Assembly (NCBI GenBank): GCA_002007315.1
Contig: LNZQ01000015.1
Coordinates: 1 to 9,043, forward strand
DNA length: 9,043 bases
Source of the DNA: Epulopiscium sp. Nele67-Bin004
Lineage (GTDB): Bacteria; Bacillota_A; Clostridia; Lachnospirales; Cellulosilyticaceae
Direction: 5' to 3'
Below the pieces are notes generated by a model. That model was not told the DNA's origin and ran no database searches. It worked only from the letters and a program-made list of their open reading frames with translations. The position numbers and the translations under genes are program-made. Shown here one piece after another: positions 1 to 6,517 of this stretch. Position 1 is the first letter of the stretch. Every line of letters begins with the position of its first letter.

Positions 1-1352
1 AGCTCCGTCATTGCCGACTCGCCACCTTCAATTGTAACTGTCGTTGTAGCCGTATCGCTCCAGTTTCCTGCATCATCTTCAAGCTGTAGTGTTACTATAT
101 AGTTTCCTTCTTCATATATTACTTCTGGCTTTTCAATAATTATATGACCATTAGTTTCTGATTCATGTCTATAAGTATATCTAAAAGTTTTTATATCCTC
201 ATAATCTTCGTTATCATATTGTAAAGCAAATTCTATTTGTTCGCCCACTTCAAAGCTTTCTTTTGCTGGCAAAAACATAGTTATATCTGGTGGATAGTTT
301 GGCACGATAAACAGCTCTTTAGAACACCATTCGCTCCACAATCCATGTTCATCTTTAACTTTTAATGACACTGTATTATACCCAGGTTGCAATACTCTTG
401 ACGCTTCTTCCATCGTGCTAAATGTATACACAGGAATGTCATTTATCATCCATATTTGGCTTACCATTTTATCATTTTCAGCATCTTTATAATCTATATG
501 TGCCGAAACAATACTTCCTTGCATATATTCTGATTCCAAAAACCAAAAATCTGCCACTGGTGCAGTGTTGCCTTTTATTTCATTTGTTACACGAACAATT
601 TTTTCTCTACTATCATATTCCATATTAAGTTCTAGCATACTAGAAACTGCTTTTAATGGTAAGTACGTAACTCCGTCAACTTGTATTGGTGCGTCTGATA
701 TTCTAATTTGGTTTCCACCCCAAGTTGCGTCTGTGCTATTAAGCTCTAAAATAAGTTGCTGTATAGATATTTCTTCAAGCATACTATTAATAATTAATCT
801 ATCTGTTTCAACGTCGTAATATAACACTGCTCCAACCACTTCTTCAACTAAATATTTGGCTGGCACATAAACCACGTTATCAACGCTTATAGGGGTAGCC
901 GTCATCTCCGCTCCCGTTCCATACAACCACACATGCGGGTTGTCTATTTGGAAAACTGCTTCAATATCTTTTTCCCTTTCAGTTTGATGAATATTATCTG
1001 TTATATCTTCCAGTGTCGGGCCAGGGTCAATTATATTTCCGTCTTCATCTATCAAATTTCCAAACTCATCTATCAAATTTCCGTCTTCGTCAAATAGTTT
1101 TTCTATAAGTTCTTCAACTTCTTCACCTTCGTCAGTTACATCATTTGATGTTGTTTCTGTAATTTCTTCTTCCTCATCTTTTGATATTACCTGCTCTATA
1201 CTTTGCGGCAAAAATATTTGTATTTGCTCATTCGTCGTTGTTGCGTCGACTTTCGGTGGTATATATAACGCACCGTCAGACGTCGCAAAAACTGAATGGC
1301 TTGCACAAATACTACTTACTAATATACAGCTTAATAGTTTTTGATTTTTCAT
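1..1352 (-). CDS. Secreted protein with two copper-amine-oxidase-type stalk domains and two PKD/Ig-like domains (C-terminus beyond window)
   Basis: The frame is open from the ATG at 1352-1350 to the window edge, giving 450 codons and no stop, so the C-terminus is missing. Residues 1-23 look like a signal peptide (MKNQK, a hydrophobic run, cleavage near VFA-TS). Residues 56-110 are a very acidic linker that includes three 7-residue repeats at 88-108. Residues about 147-190 and 214-257 each read as a copper amine oxidase N-terminal-like stalk unit (YVPAKYLVEEVVG...YYD; TYLPLKAVSSMLE...YDS). Residues about 262-350 and 352-441 are two beta-rich units starting APVADFW and PPDITMF and ending in D-x-x-G-x-W-S, typical of PKD/Ig-like extracellular modules. 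It starts 9 bp after the deacetylase gene, and its ribosome binding site (GAGGAAA, 1357-1363) overlaps that gene's TGA stop, so the two are probably translationally coupled. It is likely a cell-surface or wall-associated protein. Whether an SLH, catalytic or anchoring domain follows cannot be seen. No enzymatic function is claimed. Confidence 0.85.
   Translation of the reverse strand, partial: MKNQKLLSCILVSSICASHSVFATSDGALYIPPKVDATTTNEQIQIFLPQSIEQVISKDEEEEITETTSNDVTDEGEEVEELIEKLFDEDGNLIDEFGNLIDEDGNIIDPGPTLEDITDNIHQTEREKDIEAVFQIDNPHVWLYGTGAEMTATPISVDNVVYVPAKYLVEEVVGAVLYYDVETDRLIINSMLEEISIQQLILELNSTDATWGGNQIRISDAPIQVDGVTYLPLKAVSSMLELNMEYDSREKIVRVTNEIKGNTAPVADFWFLESEYMQGSIVSAHIDYKDAENDKMVSQIWMINDIPVYTFSTMEEASRVLQPGYNTVSLKVKDEHGLWSEWCSKELFIVPNYPPDITMFLPAKESFEVGEQIEFALQYDNEDYEDIKTFRYTYRHESETNGHIIIEKPEVIYEEGNYIVTLQLEDDAGNWSDTATTTVTIEGGESAMTE
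1029..1091 (-). repeat. Three 21-bp in-frame tandem repeats (acidic DE-x-GN-(L/I)-I heptads)
   Basis: Three consecutive 21-bp units encode DEDGNLI, DEFGNLI and DEDGNII (residues 88-108 of the secreted stalk-domain protein), followed by DPGP. The units differ at synonymous and non-synonymous positions, so this is an old in-frame duplication rather than an assembly artefact. The Asp/Glu/Asn/Gly-rich pattern could bind divalent cations or simply be a flexible acidic spacer. No canonical EF-hand or dockerin loop is complete. Confidence 0.85.
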
Positions 1353-1356
1353 CTAG

Positions 1357-1364
1357 TTTCCTCA
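1357..1364 (-). promoter_or_regulatory. Ribosome binding site overlapping the upstream stop codon
   Basis: On the minus strand the string TGAGGAAA contains both the TGA stop of the polysaccharide deacetylase gene (1364-1362) and the GAGG Shine-Dalgarno core of the next gene, 7 nt before its ATG at 1352. This supports the chosen start and suggests translational coupling of the two genes. Confidence 0.75.
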
Positions 1365-3134
1365 ATTCTTCGTTAACTTCTCAATTTCATTTAATAAATC
1401 TTCTGGTGTCGTATTATTTGACACGTGAATTCTCTTTACATCTGTACTTGTCGTTGTACTTTTCCCGCTATTTAAATTCGTGATTTGCATATCAACGCCT
1501 GCTTCTTGTAGCCAAGATATTGTATTTTTATTGTGTTCAAATTGTGGATACGAAAAAACAATTACATCTCGTGCCCCCAAATTTTTCTCAATTAACTCCA
1601 AACAATATGTTGCTTGATATATTGCACTTGCCTTACTTTGCTGATCCATTGACGGGTGGTCATGACTATGAAGTTGTATGTCAATTAAACCACTTTGCTC
1701 CATCTCCAAAGATTGCTCCCAGTCAAAATGTGGCAGTCCAGTTTCCAGCTCTCCCACATATTTAGACACTATAAAAAATGTTGCTTGTGCCCCATATTTT
1801 TTTAGTATTGGATACGCTGTTTCATAGTTGCTTAAATATCCGTCATCAGCCGTTATAATAAAAGGCTTTTCTGGCATTCCACCTGTTCCATTTAGATATT
1901 CCCACAAATTCAGAAAATTGATAGGTGTATATCCGTTATCTAGTAAATGTACAAGTTGTTCTTCAAATAACTTGGTTTCTACAGCTATACTTTGCTCAGC
2001 TTTTGTTTGTCCAACCACATCAGCAAATTCATGATACATTAATACTGGTATATAGTCTTTTTCATAAATATGTTGACTATCTATAGGATAGTACACGTGA
2101 TATCTTTGTGCTTTTTCCCCCACTTCATAGTTACCTTCTTTACTAAAGTATAGATTTTGCACTTGTGCAGTCGGTTCATTAATCCATTTGATTGACACAC
2201 GTAATTCATTGTTATGATCTAGTATATCATCAACATCAATCGTTAAGTTGTATGGGTAGCCATAGACCACGCCTATTGACTCATCATTTAAATGATAATA
2301 CACATATTCAATGTCCATCATTTTTGCTTGTTCTTGAACAACTATATCTAGTTTATCTGACACAACATATGTCATTTCATCATTTGATAAAATATAAGTT
2401 TCACCATTTTGTACACCAACTAAATTTGTTGCAATCCAATTTCGACTTAAAAGAGCTTCATAAGCAAATGCAATTTGATAAGTACTATTAGGTATATCGA
2501 CATATTGATTGATCCAATAGACATTTTGCATATTTGTAGCCATATTGTAATATAACGACATAATAATATCTAAACTTTCTTGCACCTCATCTTCGTCAAA
2601 TACCTCCTGAGTATTATCTGGCAGATTTTTTGCAAGATTGTCATCAATGAAAATTTTTGTATCTGTTCCTAACACTTTATCTTGAAATTCTATTAGTTTA
2701 TCTATATCTGCAGTAGTATTAATCTCAAATTTAGGGTGTTGTTCGCTAGTATCAAGATTGTATACTATATTAGTATTTTTCTCAGATATATAGATTGTAA
2801 CATCATGTAAATATTGTCTTATTTGTTCTATAATGTCATGACTTTCAACCTCAATGTAGATTTCCTCTACAAATTCTGATACGCCCACAAAAACTTCTTC
2901 TAAATTTGTATCTTCTGAAATTTTTATATTATAAAAATTGTTCTCATCTGTTGGATATAAAGTAGTGTCAACGTTCACTGCATACTTAATAGGTGTATTC
3001 CCTTTATTTTGAGATATATAAATATCACTTTTGTAGACAATTTGAGGATAAATCCACTGAATAATAGATATAGCAATAGCTGATATAATAAAAAAGACTG
3101 CCAAACTTCCTAGAATTGATTTAATGTTTTTCAT
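1362..3134 (-). CDS. Membrane-anchored polysaccharide deacetylase (NodB domain, PgaB/IcaB-like)
   Basis: This is a 590-residue protein. Residues 7-28 form one hydrophobic N-terminal segment (signal anchor), so the rest should lie outside the membrane. Residues about 30-355 are a beta-rich region I do not recognise. The catalytic half starts with PVLMYHEF (363-370), the entry motif of PgaB/IcaB-type deacetylases. NodB motif 1 is TADDGY (428-433), with D430 as expected catalytic base and D431 as metal ligand. Motif 2 is HSHDH (489-493), supplying metal ligands H489 and H493. A SYP motif at 528-530 and RIH at 568-570 fit the later motifs. The family hydrolyses N-acetyl groups from GlcNAc-type polymers (peptidoglycan, wall polymers, exopolysaccharide); the substrate here is unknown. 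The usual Phe of TFDDG is Ala (A429), but the catalytic residues are intact. The start is supported by GAGGT (3141-3145) 6 nt upstream and by a strong promoter. It is the first gene of a two-gene unit with the stalk-domain protein gene. Confidence 0.92.
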   Translation of the reverse strand: MKNIKSILGSLAVFFIISAIAISIIQWIYPQIVYKSDIYISQNKGNTPIKYAVNVDTTLYPTDENNFYNIKISEDTNLEEVFVGVSEFVEEIYIEVESHDIIEQIRQYLHDVTIYISEKNTNIVYNLDTSEQHPKFEINTTADIDKLIEFQDKVLGTDTKIFIDDNLAKNLPDNTQEVFDEDEVQESLDIIMSLYYNMATNMQNVYWINQYVDIPNSTYQIAFAYEALLSRNWIATNLVGVQNGETYILSNDEMTYVVSDKLDIVVQEQAKMMDIEYVYYHLNDESIGVVYGYPYNLTIDVDDILDHNNELRVSIKWINEPTAQVQNLYFSKEGNYEVGEKAQRYHVYYPIDSQHIYEKDYIPVLMYHEFADVVGQTKAEQSIAVETKLFEEQLVHLLDNGYTPINFLNLWEYLNGTGGMPEKPFIITADDGYLSNYETAYPILKKYGAQATFFIVSKYVGELETGLPHFDWEQSLEMEQSGLIDIQLHSHDHPSMDQQSKASAIYQATYCLELIEKNLGARDVIVFSYPQFEHNKNTISWLQEAGVDMQITNLNSGKSTTTSTDVKRIHVSNNTTPEDLLNEIEKLTKN

Positions 3135-3165
3135 AAATGTACCTCGCTATATGTTGTATTCTAAA

Positions 3166-3194
3166 ATTATACAGGATTTTTCTCTGTGGTACAA
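3166..3194 (-). promoter_or_regulatory. Sigma-A-type promoter for the deacetylase operon
   Basis: Reading the minus strand, TTGTAC (3194-3189) and TATAAT (3171-3166) are separated by exactly 17 nt. The -10 is a perfect consensus and the -35 matches TTGACA at 4 of 6 positions. The -10 lies 31 bp upstream of the ATG at 3134. The promoter lies just beyond the terminator of the upstream ATPase gene, so the deacetylase/stalk-protein pair is an independent transcription unit. Confidence 0.8.
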
Positions 3195-3198
3195 GTAT

Positions 3199-3237
3199 AA
3201 AAAAAGTGTCGCAAGATAAATAATTGCGACACTTTTT
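3199..3237 (-). terminator. Intrinsic terminator of the MsmX/UgpC-like ATPase gene
   Basis: The segments 3201-3214 and 3224-3237 are perfect 14-bp inverted copies (core AGTGTCGCAA / TTGCGACACT) with a 9-nt loop. On the minus strand the stem starts 4 nt after the TAA stop of the ATPase gene and ends in a run of seven T. This is a textbook Rho-independent terminator. The A-run on the other arm would let it act in both directions, but no gene reads into it from the plus strand. Confidence 0.93.
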
Positions 3238-3241
3238 ATTA

Positions 3242-4354
3242 TTAGTTTGTTATAGTAAGTTGTGTATCTACATCAAATAAATGCATTTTTTCCATTTCAA
3301 GTCCAAGTCTTACTGTGCTTCCTGCTTTAGCTTTACAGCTTGGGTCAACACGACCTGTCATGTTTGTACCTTCACAAACCATGTATAGGTATGTTTCAGA
3401 ACCTAACATCTCTGTAACCTCAACTTTTGCTGTAACAGTTACATATTTAACTTTTTCAGATTCAACAACTGTATCCATATCTGCAGTATGCTCTGGACGA
3501 ATACCCATCATAACGCTTTTTCCAACGTAAGGTGCAACTTTTGCTGCTTTGCTTGCTGGAACTGGAACTTTTGAGCTACCAAATGATAATACTGGACCTG
3601 AACCTTCTTTTGAAACTTTACATTCGATAAAGTTCATTTGTGGAGAACCGATAAATCCTGCAACAAATAGGTTTTTAGGTGAAGTATATAATGTACCTGG
3701 TGAGTCAACTTGTTGAATAATTCCGTCTTTAAGAACTACGATACGTGTTCCAAGTGTCATCGCCTCAACTTGGTCATGCGTAACATAAATAAATGTAGTT
3801 TCTAGTTTGTTGTGTAGTTTTGAGATCTCAGTTCTCATTTGCACACGTAGTTTTGCATCAAGGTTTGATAATGGCTCATCCATTAAGAATACTTTTGGCT
3901 CACGAACGATTGCACGACCCATGGCAACACGTTGTCTTTGTCCCCCTGATAATGCTTTTGGTTTACGGTCTAGACATTTATCGATATCAAGAATTTTAGC
4001 TGCTTCACGAACTCTTTTGTCAATCTCGTCTTTTGGAGTTTTACGTAGTTTTAACCCGAATGCCATGTTGTCATAAACTGACATATGAGGATAAAGTGCG
4101 TAGTTTTGGAAAACCATCGCAATATCACGGTCTTTTGGAGCAACTTCATTACATAATTTGTCCCCAATCCAAAGTTCTCCGTCAGAAATTTCTTCAAGAC
4201 CAGCTATCATACGCAATGTAGTTGATTTTCCACATCCTGATGGTCCAACGAAAATTATAAATTCTTTATCTGCAATATCTAAATTGAAATCTTTTACTGC
4301 TGTATATCCATTCGAATATCTTTTATACACATTTTTTAGTTTTAATCCTGCCAC
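3242..4354 (-). CDS. Sugar ABC-importer ATPase, MsmX/UgpC/MalK type
   Basis: A 370-residue cytoplasmic ATPase of normal family length. It has every motif: Walker A GPSGCGKST (37-45), Q-loop Q83 in FQNYALYPH, signature LSGGQ (135-139), Walker B VFLMDE (155-160), D-loop SNLD (163-166) and H-loop H193. Residues about 235-370 form the MalK-type C-terminal OB/TOBE regulatory region with GIRPEH (284-289). The family powers carbohydrate importers (oligosaccharides, glycerol-3-phosphate). No permease or solute-binding gene is adjacent, as is typical of MsmX-like ATPases that serve several importers. The start is GTG at 4354-4352, not ATG: it gives the canonical MA-x-L-x-L-x-NV-x-K-x-Y beginning and is preceded by AAGGGAGG. 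The gene has its own terminator and is preceded by a 363-bp gap, so it is probably monocistronic. Arginine is mostly CGT and the gene looks less AT-rich than its neighbours, which suits a highly expressed housekeeping gene. Which sugar or importer it serves cannot be told from sequence. Confidence 0.96.
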   Translation of the reverse strand: MAGLKLKNVYKRYSNGYTAVKDFNLDIADKEFIIFVGPSGCGKSTTLRMIAGLEEISDGELWIGDKLCNEVAPKDRDIAMVFQNYALYPHMSVYDNMAFGLKLRKTPKDEIDKRVREAAKILDIDKCLDRKPKALSGGQRQRVAMGRAIVREPKVFLMDEPLSNLDAKLRVQMRTEISKLHNKLETTFIYVTHDQVEAMTLGTRIVVLKDGIIQQVDSPGTLYTSPKNLFVAGFIGSPQMNFIECKVSKEGSGPVLSFGSSKVPVPASKAAKVAPYVGKSVMMGIRPEHTADMDTVVESEKVKYVTVTAKVEVTEMLGSETYLYMVCEGTNMTGRVDPSCKAKAGSTVRLGLEMEKMHLFDVDTQLTITN

Positions 4355-4362
4355 TGTGTGAT

Positions 4363-4370
4363 CCTCCCTT
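4363..4370 (-). promoter_or_regulatory. Strong ribosome binding site fixing a GTG start
   Basis: The minus-strand sequence AAGGGAGG ends 8 nt before the GTG at 4354-4352. No in-frame ATG lies between it and the conserved N-terminal residues, so the site decides the GTG start of the ATPase gene. Confidence 0.85.
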
Positions 4371-4409
4371 AATACTACTTCTTTTTATTTAATTGCTTAA
4401 CTGATTTTT

Positions 4410-4427
4410 ATTATACTACATTTGTAG
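4410..4427 (-). promoter_or_regulatory. Candidate -10 box with adjoining palindrome upstream of the ATPase gene
   Basis: A perfect TATAAT (4415-4410, minus strand) lies 55 bp before the GTG start. Directly upstream, in the -10/-35 spacer, is CTACAAATGTAG (4427-4416), an inverted repeat with 5-bp arms. No recognisable -35 hexamer is found at 16-18 nt spacing and there is no extended TGn element. If this is the promoter, it is weak alone or uses an activator, and the palindrome could be an operator. This is inference. Confidence 0.4.
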
Positions 4428-4523
4428 GCTTGGGGCTATTCGCTATTTCTCTAAAAAAATCAATTTTCTTTTAGCTATAATCTATAATTCCAATAGAAAA
4501 TATTTCCTAACCCTACTTTTAGT

Positions 4524-4550
4524 ACCCAAATTATTTGTAATAATTTAGGT
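4524..4550. repeat. 12-bp inverted repeat with 3-nt loop
   Basis: The plus-strand arms ACCCAAATTATT (4524-4535) and AATAATTTAGGT (4539-4550) pair over all 12 positions, with one G-T wobble when read as minus-strand RNA, around a 3-nt loop. A second small inverted repeat, GGTTTTTAACC (4548-4558), overlaps one arm, so two alternative foldings exist. On the minus strand no T-run follows the stem, so it is not a standard terminator for the upstream operon. It could be an mRNA 3' stabilising stem or a protein-binding site. Confidence 0.6.
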
Positions 4551-4717
4551 TTTTAACCAATATGCATTCAAAATTGACGTGTTTTCATGACTAAAATTAT
4601 ATTATTTTACCCTGTACATATACCCTATCAACTTCAAAATTGTCTATATATAGTCCTTTTTACCTAATATCTACATTAAAATTACTTCATATTTTTGGTA
4701 CTTTATACAACGGCTTG

Positions 4718-6517
4718 TCAATTGTGCGATTTTATACGTTTTTCTATTACTTCAATTAAGAATTTAGGCAACACTAACATCCTTTTTGCACGTGTTGGCT
4801 CACTAATTAGCCTATAAAACCATTCTAATCCCAGTTTTTGAAATGCAATCGGAGCACGTTTCACTTCACCAGACATAACATCTAAGCTACCACCCACCCC
4901 AACAGCAACTTTTATGTTATGCAATTTATCTTTATTGTCAATAATCCACTGCTCTTGTTTTGGCGCACCTAGCCCCACAAGCAAGATATTTGCACCTGAT
5001 TTATTTATTTCCTCAATAATTTCATCTGTTTCGCTATCATCAAAATACCCATCTCTATATCCAACAACTTCAATATTAGGATATTTTTCAGTCATTTTTT
5101 CACTTGCAAGTTTAGCTATCTCTGGTTTACCTCCAAAGAAAAAGTATTTGTATTCTTTGTCGCTGCTTATTTTCATTGTATTTTGAACCAAGTCAAATCC
5201 AGCAACTCTTTCCTTTAAAGATGTTCCTTTTAAAATTTTTGATGCTATAACAACACCTATTCCGTCTGGAACAACTAAATCTGCATTTGCCAATATATCT
5301 CTAAGAGATTTATCTTGTTTTGCACGCATAATAATCTCTGGATTTGGGGTACACACTAAATGCAACTTATCTTTTGCCATAAATGTCTTAAAACGCCCTA
5401 TTGCTTGGTTCATTGTAACGTTGTCAACATCAACCCCCATAACATCAATTTTTTGCTTGAGCAATTGCCGAATAAACCTTATTGGGGCTTGAAGTTCCTC
5501 TTGCTTATGGTTCAACGTCTTTTGGATAATTTCTTTTTGAAGTCCAATGTTATTGTCCATATAATCAATATATTCTATCAGCGTTTCATCACTAAGCTGA
5601 GTTGTATGAATGCAATGTCTAATGTTCATTTCTTGCATTATATTTTCAACTTTTGGGTCATATGATATAGCAATCATCGGCACATTTAGAGCATATGCCA
5701 TAATTAAACTGTGCAGACGCATACCAATAACAAAGTCAAACTGTGCTGTATATGCAAGCACTTGTGAAATATTTAACGGCTTGTCCACAACATGTAGATG
5801 TTGATTATCAACAAGACTCGCCACATCTTTTGCTATTTTAATATCATGTTCATATTGCATTCCAACCATATAAACTTCATATCCTATAGAAATTAAATAT
5901 TTGCACCCCTCTGCCACACAACTAACTATTTCAGCAGTATTTTCCCACTCTCTTAGATAAATACCAACTTTTTTGTGACCAAATAAGTTTGCTTTTTTAG
6001 TTGATTTTATCCCAAAAACAGGATCCATAACAACATGAATATTTCTTTTTAACCCAGAGTCTATAAGCAGTTGCTTTGACCCATTATCTCTAACAAAAAT
6101 ACCATCAACTTTTTTGAGAACTTTTTTGATTAGAAAACGATTAAATTTATTATTCACAGGACCTACGCCCTGTGAATAAAATACTACTTTCTTTCTATAT
6201 AATTGGGCAATTTTTATTACGCCCAAATAATACGCAATGTTTTTGTTGCTCGTAACATCTTGCAACAAACTTCCGCCACCACTTATCAACAAATCACAAC
6301 GACGTATACATTTAGAAACACTTTTTAAATTCCATCTATTTACCGAATTAACTCTATAAGTTTTAGCTGTTTTCTCTGGATTGTTCGATAACACGGTTAT
6401 TTGTACATTAGGAATATTTTGCTTTAGCGACTTAACTATAACATACAGTATAGCTTCGTCACCAATGTTGTCAAATCCATAATAGCCCGATATTACTATG
6501 TTAGTTTTATGTTCCAT
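4718..6517 (-). CDS. Fused CsaB polysaccharide pyruvyl transferase and TagA/WecG/CpsF ManNAc transferase
   Basis: One uninterrupted 599-codon frame holds two complete enzymes. Residues 1 to about 355 are a CsaB-type polysaccharide pyruvyl transferase: GYYGFDNIGDEA (11-22), ISGGGSLLQD (78-87), SQGVGP (115-120), RDNGS (143-147), and MRLHSLI (266-272) with the family's conserved R267/H269. Residues about 358-599 are a TagA/WecG/CpsF glycosyltransferase: GVDVDNVTM (361-369), TPNPEII (390-396), VVPDGIGVV (415-423, whose D418 matches the proposed catalytic Asp), FFFGGKP (459-465), VGLGAPKQEQW (514-524), GVGGSLDVMSG (540-550) and the basic tail KRAP...EWFYRLISEPTRAKR. Each half has normal length and almost no linker joins them. 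In the known pathway TagA adds ManNAc to undecaprenyl-PP-GlcNAc and CsaB (PEP-dependent) ketalises that ManNAc, so the fusion joins consecutive cytoplasmic steps of secondary cell wall polymer synthesis. The ATG overlaps the end of the DUF5693-type gene by 22 bp and has AAGGTGAT (6524-6531) upstream. The enzymes are normally separate proteins encoded by csaB and tagA. Confidence 0.95.
   Translation of the reverse strand: MEHKTNIVISGYYGFDNIGDEAILYVIVKSLKQNIPNVQITVLSNNPEKTAKTYRVNSVNRWNLKSVSKCIRRCDLLISGGGSLLQDVTSNKNIAYYLGVIKIAQLYRKKVVFYSQGVGPVNNKFNRFLIKKVLKKVDGIFVRDNGSKQLLIDSGLKRNIHVVMDPVFGIKSTKKANLFGHKKVGIYLREWENTAEIVSCVAEGCKYLISIGYEVYMVGMQYEHDIKIAKDVASLVDNQHLHVVDKPLNISQVLAYTAQFDFVIGMRLHSLIMAYALNVPMIAISYDPKVENIMQEMNIRHCIHTTQLSDETLIEYIDYMDNNIGLQKEIIQKTLNHKQEELQAPIRFIRQLLKQKIDVMGVDVDNVTMNQAIGRFKTFMAKDKLHLVCTPNPEIIMRAKQDKSLRDILANADLVVPDGIGVVIASKILKGTSLKERVAGFDLVQNTMKISSDKEYKYFFFGGKPEIAKLASEKMTEKYPNIEVVGYRDGYFDDSETDEIIEEINKSGANILLVGLGAPKQEQWIIDNKDKLHNIKVAVGVGGSLDVMSGEVKRAPIAFQKLGLEWFYRLISEPTRAKRMLVLPKFLIEVIEKRIKSHN

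Larger units (their letters stand above)
4355..4717. other. 363-bp AT-rich intergenic region
   Basis: No credible coding frame is present on either strand. It separates the CsaB-TagA fusion gene from the ATPase gene. It holds the ribosome binding site and candidate -10/palindrome near the ATPase gene, a 12-bp inverted repeat at 4524-4550, and another TATAAT string at 4601-4596 (minus) without a matching -35. No T-tailed terminator hairpin was found after the fusion gene's stop, so where that transcript ends is unclear. I recognise no riboswitch and no convincing cre (CcpA) site. Confidence 0.7.

Noticed and set aside
1029..1091. CRISPR-like or mobile repeat array
   Set aside because: The repeats are in frame, contiguous without spacers, and encode heptads of a secreted protein.
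1296..1352. Lipoprotein signal in the N-terminus of the stalk-domain protein (Cys9 or Cys16)
   Set aside because: Cys9 comes too early, before a full hydrophobic region, and Cys16 is preceded by Ile where a small residue is needed. A VFA cleavage site of an ordinary signal peptide fits better.
3199..3237. Operator or riboswitch stem for the deacetylase gene
   Set aside because: The hairpin lies upstream of the -35 box of that gene's promoter, so it is not in its transcript. Its position 4 nt after the ATPase stop and its T-run make it a terminator.
4524..4550. Intrinsic terminator for the CsaB-TagA operon
   Set aside because: On the transcribed minus strand the stem is AT-rich and followed by ACTAAAAG rather than a T-run. 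The T-run lies on the plus-strand side, where no gene needs it.
4560..4600. Catabolite-control (cre) site near TGAAAACACGTCA
   Set aside because: The central CG and the right half do not fit the cre consensus, and the spacing is one base short.
5430..5450. Possible independent internal start for the TagA half at codon 360 of the fusion protein
   Set aside because: The minus-strand sequence before this ATG has no GGAGG-like site, only an A-rich run, and the frame is continuous from the CsaB half. Separate translation is not supported.
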